A DNA stretch of 64,000 nt, taken from Hordeum vulgare subsp. vulgare (Eukaryota; Streptophyta; Magnoliopsida; Poales; Poaceae). The translations under genes were made by a program, and so were the position numbers. Under the pieces are notes generated by a model. That model did no database searches and was not told the DNA's origin. It saw only the letters and a program-made list of their open reading frames with translations. The stretch is taken from positions 98,132,244 to 98,196,243 of the forward strand of contig NC_058521.1 in the NCBI RefSeq assembly GCF_904849725.1. Direction: 5' to 3'. Positions 11,001 to 20,513 of this stretch are shown here, one piece after another (positions within the stretch are counted from its first letter, which is position 1; the number at the start of each line of letters is the position of its first letter).

Positions 11001-12039
11001 GAGGTAGCGTGCCGACGGATATCACATCTTCTTTGGAACCATTCCCCACGCGCATCGTCACCTCGTCCTGGGCCAGTCTCCGCTTATTCCGCAGTTCCTG
11101 CTTTGAGTTGCAAATGTGAGCAACAGCACCGGTATCTAATACCCAGGAGCTACTACGAGCGCTGGTAAGGTACACATCAATAACATGTATATCACATATA
11201 CCTTTAACGTTGCCGGCCTTCTTGTCCGCTAAGTATTTGGGGCAGTTCAGCTTCCAGTGACCTTTTCCCTTACAATAGAAGCACTCAGTCTTAGGCTTGG
11301 GTCCATTCTTTTTCTTCTTCCCGGCATATGGCTTACCGGGCGCGGCAACAACTTTTCCGTCTTTCTTGAAGTTCTTCTTACCCTTGCCTTTCTTGAAACT
11401 AGTGGTCTTGTTGACCATCAACACTTGATGCTCTTTCTTGATTTCTACTTCTACAGACTTGAGCATCGAGTACAACTCGGGAATGGTCTTCTCCATCCTT
11501 TGCATGTTGTAGTTAAGCACAAAGCCTTTGTAGCTTGGTGGGAGAGACTGGAGGATTCTATCAATTATAGCATCATCCGGAAGTTCGACTCCAAGTGAAG
11601 TCAGACGACCGTGTAACCCAGACATTTTGAGTATGTGCTCACTGACAGAACTGTTCTCCTCCATGTTACACCTAAAGAACTTGTCAGAGACTTCATATCT
11701 CTCGACACGGGCATGAGCTTGAAAAACTAGCTTCAGCTCCTCGAACATCTCATATGCCCCGTGTTGCTCAAAACGCCTTTGGAACCCCGTTTCTAAACTG
11801 TATAACATGCCACACCTAACCAGAGAGTAGTCATCACTCCGCGTTTGCCAGACGTTCAGAATGTCCTGGACTGCTGCGGGAGTGGGAGGGTCACCTAGCG
11901 GCGCATCAAGGACATAAGCCTTTTTGGCTGCTTCAAGGATGAGCTTCAAGTTGCGAACCCAGTCTGCATAGTTGCTACCATCATCTTTCAGCTTGTTTTT
12001 CTCTAGGAATGCGTTGAAATTGAGGTTGACGTTGGCCAT
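8056..12039 (-). CDS. gag-pol: Copia gag-pol polyprotein, uninterrupted, 1327 residues
   Basis: A single open frame encodes all proteins needed for retrotransposition. The order is gag (about 1-250); a CCHC zinc knuckle at C253, C256, H261 and C266 that binds the RNA; aspartic protease with LDTGA at 301-305; and integrase with an HHCC finger (H440, H445, C471, C474) and catalytic D501, D564 and E600. Reverse transcriptase (about 850-1090) has YVDD at 1001-1004, and RNase H has D1174, E1215 and D1253 and ends near 1290. The length matches the BARE/Angela group. The ATG at 12039 is the first in frame, about 1.2 kb after the PBS, and the stop is beside the polypurine tract. One oddity is YGLVQASR at 955-962, where copia elements usually have K at the fourth position (here V958). 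Every catalytic residue I can locate is present. Confidence 0.93.
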   Translation of the reverse strand: MANVNLNFNAFLEKNKLKDDGSNYADWVRNLKLILEAAKKAYVLDAPLGDPPTPAAVQDILNVWQTRSDDYSLVRCGMLYSLETGFQRRFEQHGAYEMFEELKLVFQAHARVERYEVSDKFFRCNMEENSSVSEHILKMSGLHGRLTSLGVELPDDAIIDRILQSLPPSYKGFVLNYNMQRMEKTIPELYSMLKSVEVEIKKEHQVLMVNKTTSFKKGKGKKNFKKDGKVVAAPGKPYAGKKKKNGPKPKTECFYCKGKGHWKLNCPKYLADKKAGNVKGICDIHVIDVYLTSARSSSWVLDTGAVAHICNSKQELRNKRRLAQDEVTMRVGNGSKEDVISVGTLPLHLPSGLVLNLNNCYLVPALSMNIVSGSWLMRDGYSFKSENNGCSIYMSDMFYGHAPPVNGLFLMNLDRDVTHIHSVSTKRCKVDNDSPTYLWHCRLGHIGVKRMKKLHTDGLLESLDFESFDTCEPCLMGKINKTPLSGIMERATDLLEIIHTDVCGPMNVEARGGNRYVLTLTDDLSRYGYIYLMKHKSETFEKFKEFQSEVENQRDKKNKCLRFDRGGEYLSHEFGTHLRKCGIVSQLTPRGTPQRNGVSERRNRTLLDMVRSMMSLANLQLSFWGYALETTTFTLNRAPSKSIETTPYELWFGKKPKLSFLKVWGCDAYVKKLQPEKLEPKAEKCVFIGYPKETIGYTIYLRSEGKTFVAKNGSFLEKEFLSKEVSGRKVELDEVITPPHEQDSSAAREVVPVAPTPIEEEVNDDDHEASDQVTTEKRRSTRARSAPEWYGNPLMEIMLLDNGEPSNYEEAMAGPDTNKWLEAMKSEIGSMYENKVWTLVDLPDDRRAIENKWIFKKKTDANGNVSVYKARLVAKGFRQIQGVDYEETFSPVAKLKSVRIMLAIAAFYDIKIAQMDVKTAFLNGNLKEEFYMMQPEGFVDPKGPNKVCKLQRSIYGLVQASRSWNIHFHEVIKAFGFVQVYGEACLYKKVSGSSVAFLILYVDDILLMRNNIEMLESIKAYLNKSVSMKDLGEATYILGIKIYRDRSRRLIGLSQSTYLDKILKKFNMENSKKGFLPVLQGVRLSKTQSPTTAADREKMSSVPYASAVGSLMYATLCTRPDINLAISLVGRYQGDPGMEHWTAVKNILKYHKRTKEMFLVYGGDEELVVKGYIDASFDTDPDNSKSQTGYVYVLNGGEVSWCSSKQEVVAASTCEAEYIAASEAAHEAIWMKELITDLGVVPSASGPMTLFCDNTGAIAIAKEPRFHRKAKHIKRRYNSIQDHVQSGVIDICKVHTDLNIADPLTKPLPRAKHDQHHNAMGVRYITM

Positions 12040-13276
12040 CTACAATATTTATAAAGACAACTTTTAGACTAAGTTCATGACAATTAAGTTCATTTAATCA
12101 AATTAAGTATGAACTCCCACTTGAATCGACATCCCTCTAGTCATCTAAGTGATACATGATCCATGTTGACTAATCCGTGTCCGATCATCACGTGAGACGG
12201 ACTAGTCACCATGGTGAGCAACTTCATGCTGATCGTATTCAACCATACGACTCATGTTCGACCTTTCGGTCTCTTGTATTCGAGGTCATGTCTGTACATG
12301 CTAACATCGTCGAGTCAACCTAGGTGTTTCGCGTGTGTAAATCTCCCTTACACCTGTTGTATGCGAACGTTAGAATCTATCACACCCGATCATCACGTGG
12401 TGCTTCGAGACAACGAACCTTCATAGCGGTGCACACTTAGGGGAATATGTTCTCGAAATTTTAAGAGGGATCATCTTATTATGCTACCGTCGTTCTAAGC
12501 AATAAGATGTAAAACATGATAAACATCACAATGCAATCATATAGTGACATGATATGGCCATTACCATCTTCGCCCTTTCGATCTCCATCTTCAGGCATCG
12601 CATGATCATCATCGTCACCGGCGTGACACCATGATCTCCATCATCGTGTCTCCGTGAAGTCGTCACGCCAACTACTACTATCACTACTACTATAGCTAAC
12701 TGTTAGCAATGAAGTAAAAGTAGTAAGCACATGGCGTTGCATCTCATACAATAAATTAAGACAACTCCTATGGCTCCTGCCGGTTGTCATACTCATCGAC
12801 ATGCAAGTCGTGAAACCTATTATAATAACATGATCATCTCATACATCATACATGCAACATCACAACTTTTGCCATATCACATCACATGGCAAGCCCTGCA
12901 AAAAAAAGTTAGACGTCCTCTAATTGTTGTTGCAAGTTTTACGTGGCTGATTTGGGTTTCTAGCAACAACGCCTTCTTACCTACGTGACAGCCACAACGA
13001 TGATATGCCAAAGCTATTTACCCTTCATAAGGACCCTTTTCATCAAATCCAATCCGACTAGAGTAGGAGAGACAGACACCCGCTAGCCACCTTTATGCAT
13101 GGTGTGCATGTCTGTCGGTGGAACCAGTCTCACGTAAGCGTACGTGTAGAGTCGGTCCGGGCCGCTTCATCCCACAATACCGCCGGAAAAGAATACGACT
13201 AGTAGCGGCAAGCAAATTGACAAATCATCGCCCACAACTTTCGTGTTCTACTCGTGCATAGAATCTACGCATAGAA
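12040..13276 (-). other. Untranslated leader of copia F
   Basis: About 1.24 kb between the PBS and the gag-pol start codon. It has no frame of note; the small plus-strand frames at 12211 and 12770 have no recognisable product. A long leader is characteristic of the BARE/Angela group, where it is thought to hold dimerisation and packaging signals; I cannot point to specific structures here. Confidence 0.8.
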
Positions 13277-13294
13277 AACCTGGCTCTGATGCCA
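13277..13294 (-). other. Primer binding site of copia F (tRNA-iMet type)
   Basis: On the minus strand TGGCATCAGAGCCAGGTT begins one base after the LTR end CCCAACA. The TGG-ATCAGAGCCA core is complementary to the 3' end of initiator tRNA-Met, the normal copia primer. Confidence 0.9.
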
Positions 13295-13295
13295 C

Positions 13296-15007
13296 TGTTG
13301 GGTAACGTAGCATAAATTCAAAATTTGCCTACGCATATTCAGATCTTCCTATGGAGAGACCAGCAACGAGCCTTGCTAGAACGCGGTTGAGGGAGTCGTA
13401 CTCGCGGCAGTTCCGATCTAGTGCCGAACTACGGCACCTCCGCGTTCAACACACGTGCAGCCCGATGACGTCTCCCGCACTTTGATCCAGCAAGGAGGAG
13501 GGTGAGGTTGGGGAATAACTCCAGCAGCACGACAGCTTGGTGTTGATGGAGAGACGAGGTCTCCCGGCAGGGCTTCACCAAGCACCGGCAGAGAGGAGGA
13601 GGAAGAAGGGCAGGGCTGCGCCGAGAGAGAGGCAAAAGTCTGATCTCCAATGGCCAAAAGTGCCCACTATATATAGGGGGAGGGAGGGGCTGCGCCCCCT
13701 TGAGGGTTTCCCTCCCCTGGGGGGGGCAGCCCTAGATGGGGGCTGGTGCGGCGGGCAAGGGGGGGAGGAGGGGTGTGGCGCACCCCTGGTGGGCCTATCA
13801 CCTGGCTTAGGGTTTGCCCCCCTTTTCTCTCCCCCACGCATTGGGATGAGTGGGGAGGCACACCAGCCCACCTAGGGGCTAGTTCCCTTCCCCACTTGGC
13901 CCACCTTACCTCCCGGGGTCATTGCCCCCCTTCGGTGGACCCTCGGGGCCAACTCCGGTGGACCCCCGGGGCCACCTCTGGTGGTCCCGGTACGTTAGCG
14001 GTGATGCCCGAAACACTTCCGGTGTCCGAAACCATCCGTCCTATATATCAATCTTTACCTCCGGACCATTCCGGAGCTCCTCGTGACGTCCGGGATCTCA
14101 TCCGAGACTCCGAACAACTTTCGGTAACCTCGTATAACAATTCCCTATAACCCTAGCGTCATCGAACCTTAAGTGTGTAGACCCTACGGGTTCGGGAGAT
14201 AGGCAGACATGACCGAGACACCTCTGTGGCCAATAACCATCAGCGGGGTCTGGATACGCATGGTGGCTCCCACTTGCTCCACGATGATCTCATCAGATGA
14301 ACCACATGTCAAGGATTCAATCAATCCCGTATACGATTCCCTTTGTCTGTCGGTATAGAACTTGCCCGAGATTCGATCGTCGGTATGCCTATACCTTGTT
14401 CAATCTCGTTACCGGTAAGTCTCTTTACTCGTTCCGTAGCACGTCATCGTGTGACTAACTCCTTAGTAACATTGAGCTCATGATGATGTTCTAACGAGTG
14501 GGCCCAGAGATACCTCTCTGTCACACGGAGTGACAAATCCCGATCTCGATTCGTACCAACCCAACAGACACTTTCGGAGGTACCCGTAGTGCACCTTTAT
14601 AGTCACCCAGGTACGTTGTGACGTTTGATACACCCAAACCACTCTTACGGTATCCAGGAGTTGCACAATCTCACGGTCGAAGGAAAAGATACTTGACATT
14701 AGAAAAGCTTTAGCATACGAACAATACGATCTAGTGCTATGCTTAGGATTGGGTCTTGTCCATCACATCATTCTCCCAATTATGTGATCCCGTTATCAAT
14801 GACATCTAATGCCCATGATCAGGAAACCATGATCATCTATTGACTAACGAGCTAGCCCACTAGAGGCTTGCTAGGGACACATTGTGATCTATTTATTCAC
14901 ACATGTATTATTGTTTCCTGTTAATACAATTATAGCATGAACAATAGACGATTATCATGAACAAGGTTTCACCAATTTATTATTGCCTCTAGGGCATATT
15001 TCCAACA
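13296..15007 (-). repeat. 5' LTR of copia F
   Basis: It reads TGTTGGAAATATG to TTACCCAACA on the minus strand. Relative to the other LTR it lacks about 47 bp near 13375 and about 11 bp near 14967, and it carries a short extra tandem unit of a GGTGGACC-type motif near 13935-13980. Because reverse transcription makes both LTRs identical, these differences arose after insertion. Confidence 0.92.
13667..13676 (-). promoter_or_regulatory. TATA box in the 5' LTR of copia F
   Basis: The palindromic CTATATATAG is also present in the other LTR near 6686. On the element's strand it follows CCTCCCC and lies well upstream of the PBS, consistent with the U3 promoter driving the genomic RNA. Confidence 0.6.
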
Positions 15008-15012
15008 CGTTG
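15008..15012. repeat. Target site duplication CGTTG, right copy, of copia F
   Basis: Identical to 6265-6269, directly after the LTR terminus CCAACA. Element C sequence resumes here. Confidence 0.95.
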
Positions 15013-15515
15013 CTCCATTAAAACAAATTAGGTTAAAATAGTTTTATGTGATTTAGGAGCTTGCGTTAGTGTTATGTCTTTCTCTCTTTATAAGAGACTT
15101 CATTTGAGTAATCTTAAACCTACTGAGATACCTTTACAAATGGTTGAAAAATCCACCTCTTTACCTTTTGGAATTTGTGAGGATGGTCCTCTTGTGGTTG
15201 CGAATGTCACTATCTTGACAAAAAAATTATTCTTGATATGCATGAGGACGACGACATGTCGATCATCCTTGGTAGACCCTTTTTAAATCTACAAGTTCTG
15301 TTATTGATTGCGACAAAAGCAAGGTCACTTTTCATGTCAATGTCAAACAACATATCATGCATTTTGCAAGAAGCAAACTTTTGTTAATAGTATTAATGTC
15401 ATTGAGCCAATAACTACCTTCACGATTGGAGGTTTCAAATTTACTCTGCCTACTGCCAAGAAGAAATATTATACTCTTATTTTTGGGTATATGCAAATTC
15501 TCATTGAGGTAACTT
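15013..15515 (+). pseudogene. pro: Element C protease region, broken
   Basis: This continues the gag-protease frame of C after the copia insertion. The active site region is readable as LCDLGACVSVM near 15047-15079, followed by a stretch aligned to the B protease (MVEKSTSLPFGI near 15140, then DCDKSKVTFHV near 15308). Athila-lineage proteases carry D-L-G or D-S-G where most have D-T-G. Frameshifts near 15225 and 15290 break the domain. The fold would be a retropepsin-like aspartic protease that processes gag. Confidence 0.75.
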
Positions 15516-15714
15516 AGTGTCATATGGAAAAAAATTGGTTTCATGTCAATCGGAAACGATTATTAATAAGACTTGATCAACCTTACTAATGGGTCCTTTT
15601 TGAAAGACATGTGATCGATGAATTTAGTAGGCACAACTCTTTGTATTATTAGTTTTCTCTTTGTTATTTTTAGTTGAATAAAATAAAATGCCATGAGTAT
15701 CGTGTTTTTTGAGT
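15516..15714 (+). other. Spacer between protease and ORF-X module in C
   Basis: AT-rich non-coding DNA. In an autonomous Athila element this is where reverse transcriptase, RNase H and integrase would follow for several kilobases; here only about 200 bp separate the protease from the LTR-like block. No pol motif is visible in any frame. Confidence 0.6.
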
Positions 15715-15985
15715 TTTCTGTGCAATAAAAAAATGACCCAAAAATAAAGTCTTAGAATGCCACAAAATGTTAAGATGATTTTTTCTGGAATATTTAATAA
15801 AATTTTTGTGCTAAAAACACACCAGGAAGGGGCACCTGTGGGCCACAAGGGAACATGGTGCGGCTACCCCCTACGGTGCGCGTATTATGTGGTGGGGCCC
15901 ATAGCACCCCTTATATCTTTAGCCCATGTCATCCATTACCTGCAGCAAAAATTCCCTAGCTCTCTCTCTCTCTCTCGTGTTCTTC
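15715..15985 (+). promoter_or_regulatory. LTR-like block upstream of ORF-X in C (candidate internal promoter)
   Basis: The block resembles the promoter half of this element's own LTR. The stretch with TGTGGGCCACAAGG, a C-rich patch and GTGGTGGGGCCCA at 15836-15900 parallels 2820-2900 in the 5' LTR. The CTTATATCT at 15910-15918 parallels the LTR's CTATAAATT. Upstream, TTTTTTCTGGAATATTT at 15778-15794 matches the same block in B. A CT-repeat (about 15959-15977), typical of plant 5' leaders, follows just before the ORF-X start. That this drives transcription of ORF-X is inference. Confidence 0.55.
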
Positions 15986-15993
15986 CTCCTCAA

Positions 15994-17090
15994 ATGGAAA
16001 TTTTTGATATCTTTGCTCGAAACTCTGTTTGTAGAACTATTTTGAAGAATTTCTCGGAATTTGTTCATAGAAAGATGAATTTCTTTAGGAATGGTTTTTC
16101 AAGCCGGAGCTCCAAAGGAGTTGCTGTGAGGACTCCGGACCAATATATCAACATCCCTCGCAACATGGAGCTTAGGCCGTGTGAATGGCCACATACACCT
16201 TTCATGAGTGAAGCGGGTTTTCATCAAGAGTTCATGCAATTCATTGCAAATGTCGGGTTGAACAACTTCCTCGCAGATGAGTGTGACCAATACTACCTCC
16301 TTACAAGTTCCTTTGTGCAATTTTTTTACATGAACAATACGCCTGATGCTCCCATGGTTCATTTTAATTTATATGTTGAACATCATGTACTTTTTGGTTT
16401 TTGTGAAATATGCATGATTCCTTCTAACGGGGGAGTCCGTGAACCTAGAAAAAATAGTTCAAGGAATTTGTCCTCACCTTGACTGTGGAAGATATGAGGG
16501 GCGTGTCAAATACTAGGGCCACTAGTTTACATTTTCCTTCTATGATCTACTTTGCTTAATTTATAGGGAAATGCTTAACTCCTATGACTCAGGGTGGTGG
16601 TCTCAGTGCCCCCACCCTCCCTATGTTATGTCGCGCACTTTACAACGATAGTGCCTACAACATAGGAACCCTCATTGCACGACGTTTGCATCGTAATCGG
16701 ATTAATGGCAAAATCCATGGTGGTATTTATGCCACCTGCCTAGTGAAGCATTTCAGTGTTGCCATACAACAAACTGATTACCTATTGCCTAAGGTTTATT
16801 TTGATCACCAGTCTATGTAATGTCACCAGTTCATTGAGGAACCTAAACCCCCGCAACACGTTCATTAAAACTTAGTATACATCAAGAAAAATCTCGATGT
16901 TATTGTGTTTCTTGCACCATCTTTGTTTAACTTACATGACAGGCATGGATATTCCGTCATGCCACATAATATAGTTACTTACCGGAATGATTTGGCTGCG
17001 GTAGAGAGCAAGGACCAGGCATGGGATGCTCAGGTGCCTCAACAACAATACTTTCCCGGACTTGACACTATTAGCAATGGAGATCACTAA
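15994..17090 (+). pseudogene. ORF-X of element C, frameshifted
   Basis: The frame starts at ATG 15994 and runs open to 16482; homology to B ORF-X continues in other frames to about 17090. Aligned landmarks are the LRPCEWPHTPFMSEAGF segment (near 16160-16215) against QPCEWPSDEFMIEAGF in B, GGVREP near 16428, and ARRLHRNRINGKIHGGIYA near 16680-16730. No enzymatic motif, signal peptide or membrane segment is visible. The layout resembles the ATHILA ORF-1 type proteins of Athila elements, whose function is unknown. The first 35 or so codons align to sequence that lies upstream of a candidate intron in B, so C reads straight through where B is interrupted. Confidence 0.7.
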
Positions 17091-17105
17091 GCTAGACAAA
17101 AGCCT

Positions 17106-17120
17106 AAGCTTGGGGGAGTA
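17106..17120 (+). other. Internal polypurine-tract-like sequence after ORF-X in C
   Basis: AAGCTTGGGGGAGTA lies about 15 bp after the ORF-X homology and resembles the 3' polypurine tract of this family. The matching position in B (31087-31100, minus strand) reads AAGGTTGGGGAGTA. Its conservation in both copies argues against chance. Confidence 0.5.
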
Positions 17121-19056
17121 CGTATTTCTCACAAAAATTACATTCATGTTCACACAATTCATAGAAACTATTGGTGTGTGTCCTTTTTCATTGTATATCG
17201 ATGTTAGTCTTATTTTTCCAATTTCTTCTTGTGTGTTTGAAAAACTTAAGAAGACCCAAAAAGATTTCATTTACTTTTTGCAAGCTTTCCCATGTAAATA
17301 GTTTTTATAGTTTTTGTTTTCTTTCTTGTTTGCTTTCTTTTAGAAAAAAACAAAAACTCCAAAAATATTCGAGTGTGTTTCTCTGGATATATTTTCATTT
17401 CTTTGAGTCGACGAAAGGAGAAGACTACGATGAAAATGTTGAGTGGCTCTCATATGCGTTAATGTTGATCTAACCAAGAGCCAATATTACCATGTATTCT
17501 CCTTTGCACAAATAACTTGCAGAGTCCAGCTTAGTCAATGACACTCCTGCACTATTATTATTATCACATTGTTCGATCGTGCAACTAAAAGGCAATAATG
17601 ACAATATTTGATGAAGTGATCGTGGCAAAGGAAGCTAGTATGAACTCTTCTTGATTTCTGTTTTTGTAAATATATTTAGCTCGTTCAATCTTGATTCAGT
17701 ATATCATGAGTGATCATGTTTATGATGACAATTAGAGATTATAGTTTCTCATGCCATGCTTAAATAGCTAGGAGTTGATAATGATTTATCATATCTATCA
17801 ACGTGCAATAAAATATTTATGATGTGGTATGGTAGTATGGTATTTCCCTTTGAGTAATTTGAGCGACTTGAGTTGGACCATGTGCAAACATATAATTTAT
17901 TAAAAAGAAATGCAGCCTTCATGATGTTTAATGTCTTATATCCTACTGATGCTAATATCCAATATTAATTATTCACAATGCACGTTTATGGACGTTTTAG
18001 CTCTCTAGCTGGTCGCTTCCCAATATTTTGCTAGACTTCACTTGTACTAAGCGAGAATGCTGCTTGTGCATCCAAATTCCTAAACCAAAGTTATTCCAGA
18101 TGAGTCCATCATACCTACATATATGCGGTATTACCCTGCCGTTCCAAGTAAATTTGCATGTGCCACCTCTAAACATCTGTTTTGTGCACTCGTACCACTC
18201 ATGTAGCAACGGGGCGGTCGGTATATTCGATGCTAAGTTGGATATTCTCAATACGGATCTTTATTCACCGCCATTCCAAGAGATAGGCTAGTAAAATGGA
18301 TGCCCAGTCCGGTTAAAATCAAAATAATTTAACAAAACTCCTTGGGATAGTTGATATGTTGGCACGTACCCATTTATTTGGTCAGCCATGGTTTGTGTAT
18401 GGATGGTGGATAGTAGTGAACTTTACAAAGCTATTTGAGAATCGTCAATAATGAGTTTGGTGTGCAAGGTACTGAAAACCTTTGTTGTAACATTGACAAG
18501 GAAAAAGCACGACCCAAAATTACAATTTCAACTCTATTTTAAAACTTGAGCTATGGCACCACCGCAAATCAATGCTTCCCCCTCCGAAGGGACTTTCTAT
18601 TTACTTTTATGTTGTTCGTGAGTCATCATCTTCTTAATAAAAGCACCAGACCAGGGAGCACTATTATCATTTTTATGCATTGAGTCTAGTTAAAGTTGAA
18701 TGTGAGCATGAATGGATCCCTTATACCCTGAATTATAATATTTAGTCGTTGCTTGAATCTCATAGGTGTTGTGCATTTATGTTTTATGGTATCATAAAGG
18801 GCTAGCAAAATACCATGTCATCATATTATATCGTGATTGTTTTGACAAATTGTTGGCATGTGAGATATATTATTATTTCTTACTAGTTGGTTATGTATTG
18901 CCATGAGTGAATATGATGTTTAATTGTTATGATGGATATGGTTATTTAGATTTATGCGGAAAACCTGAATACTAGCTAAGCATATATATGAAAACGAGAA
19001 CAAAAGAGTTTGGAGAAGTTTTGTTTATCACTTTCAGTTTATCAACTGAATTACTT

Positions 19057-19067
19057 GAGGACAAGCA
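19057..19067 (+). promoter_or_regulatory. GAGGACAAGCA box before the C polypurine tract
   Basis: The same box, GAGGAC(A/G)AGCA, lies 6 to 10 bp before the polypurine tract in B (29199-29209), D (22095-22105) and J (55380-55390). Its role is unknown; it may belong to the plus-strand priming signal. Confidence 0.5.
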
Positions 19068-19074
19068 ATGAGTT

Positions 19075-19088
19075 AAGCTTGGGACAGT
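19075..19088 (+). other. 3' polypurine tract of element C
   Basis: AAGCTTGGGACAGT abuts the LTR start TGATAGGTCTCC at 19089, the normal position of the plus-strand primer. Confidence 0.7.
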
Positions 19089-20467
19089 TGATAGGTCTCC
19101 AACGTATCTACTTTTCCAAGCACTTTTGCCCCTCTTTTGGACTATAATTTGCATCATTTTAAGGAAACTAACCCGGACTGACGTTGTTTTAAGAAGAACT
19201 ACCTTGATGTTATTTTTGTGGAGAAATAGAAGTTCTCGGAATTGGACGAAACATTTTGTGAATTTTTTCTATCAATTATAATGATTTATGAAGCCAAGAC
19301 CACCAGAAGGGGGGTCCCTATGGCCCACAAGGCAATAGGCGCGACCACCCCCTGGGCCACGCCCTGTTGTGTCGTGAATCCCACAAAGCTCCCCCGACCC
19401 TATCTCTAGTCCTATAAATTCACATATTTGGAGAGAAAAATCATAGAGAAGTTTTCATCATGATCGACGAGGCGGAGCCACCGGCACCTCCTGTTATTCC
19501 TCGAGAGGGTTGATCTGGAGTCCGTTCGGGGCTTTAGAGAGGGGGATTCTTCGTCGTCGTCATCACCAACGCTTCTCCATCAACTATTCCATGATGCTCA
19601 CTAGTAGGAGTGAGTAATTTTTTTGTTGGCTTGCTGGTGAGTGATGGATGTCGATGGAATTGATCATGTAATGAGTTAATTTTATAGGGCTTGATCCCTA
19701 GTATCCACTATGTTCTGAACTTGATGTTGCTATGACTTCGGTATGCTTAATGCTTGTCATTAGGGCCCGAGTGCCATGATTTAAGATCTGAACCTATTAT
19801 GTTTTCATGAATATAAGAGTGATTTCAACCCTATCTTGCAAGTTGTGTGCACCTATTACGTGTCTTGATCTGCATACCGCAAGGTGACAATAATTGGGAT
19901 TCTTTCTGGTGATTGCTGTAGTTTGAGGGGTTCATGTATTTACCCTGTGTTAATGCTTTGTTCTGGTTCTATGTTAAAAGGAGGCCTTAATATCCCTTAG
20001 TTTCCATTAAGATCTCACTGTCATGGGAGGGTAGGACAAAAGATGTCATGCAAGTTCTTATCGCGAGCACATATGACTATATAATGAATCCATGCCGACA
20101 TTAAATTGATGAACTAGAGCTAGTTATGTGTTGCTCTAGTGTGTAACTGTTACATGGTTGATGCCATGGCTGCACCATCGCTGTACCATGGCCTACGCTT
20201 TACATATACTGAATCTTTCTAAGTTACTATTGCTACTGTTATTGTCACTAGTGTTACAAAGTTGCTGCTATCACTATTTCTACTACTACTATTATTTGCT
20301 ATGCTACTAAACCTTTGCTGCAGAGAGATATCCCAAGTGCGATTGAATTGAAAACTCGGCTATCAAGGATGATAAATATTCTTTGGCCCCATTGTGTTGA
20401 ATTAATAAATTAGCATGAAATACTCTGATTGAAGAATGTCGTGATCCCGTATAATTGTGGGATATCA
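19089..20467 (+). repeat. Element C 3' LTR
   Basis: 1379 bp from TGATAGGTCTCC to GGGATATCA. It pairs with 2621-3950. A TATA-like CTATAAATT is near 19410. The flank GTAGT follows. The 46 bp to the start of element D (20468-20513) are unassigned. Confidence 0.85.
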
Positions 20468-20513
20468 GTAGTCCTGTTTGTTCACGGGGTATGGATGAAC
20501 TCTAGTGTGTAAC

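Larger units (their letters stand above)
6270..15007 (-). mobile_element. Element F: Angela/BARE/WIS-like Ty1-copia retrotransposon, full length
   Basis: This is an 8738 bp element on the minus strand with two long LTRs (13296-15007 is the 5' LTR, 6270-8023 the 3' LTR). It has a tRNA-iMet type PBS, a 1.2 kb leader, one uninterrupted gag-pol ORF, a polypurine tract and a perfect CGTTG duplication. The LTR start TGTTGGAAATATGCCC and the roughly 1.7 kb LTR size point to the Angela/BARE/WIS group of Triticeae. It is inserted in element C between gag and the protease motif. The two LTRs differ by scattered substitutions and several indels, so it is younger than C but not new. Confidence 0.92.
17091..19074 (+). 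other. Long 3' untranslated region of element C
   Basis: About 2 kb between ORF-X and the polypurine tract. It aligns in blocks to 29192-31120 of B and to 1-1112 of A. I see no reading frame shared by the copies. It begins with a polypurine-tract-like sequence (17106-17120) and ends with the GAGGACAAGCA box before the real tract. Confidence 0.75.
2621..20467 (+). mobile_element. Element C: degenerate Athila-like gypsy element, split by copia element F
   Basis: The order is 5' LTR (2621-3950), tRNA-Asp type PBS, gag, protease, ORF-X, about 2 kb of untranslated DNA, polypurine tract and 3' LTR (19089-20467). The 8.7 kb copia element at 6270-15007 sits just before the protease active site. I see no reverse transcriptase, RNase H or integrase between protease and ORF-X, so the element was non-autonomous before the insertion. 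The coding frames carry many stops and frameshifts, which fits an old copy. The first 20-odd bases of the 5' LTR are absent, explained by element A inserting there. The right-hand flank is GTAGT; its left partner is outside the window. Confidence 0.85.

Noticed and set aside
13537..14150. Overlapping frames of 112 and 134 codons
   Set aside because: LTR sequence of copia F, open only because GC-rich DNA has few stops.
15959..15977. CT microsatellite as an independent repeat feature
   Set aside because: Short and best explained as the pyrimidine-rich leader of ORF-X in element C.
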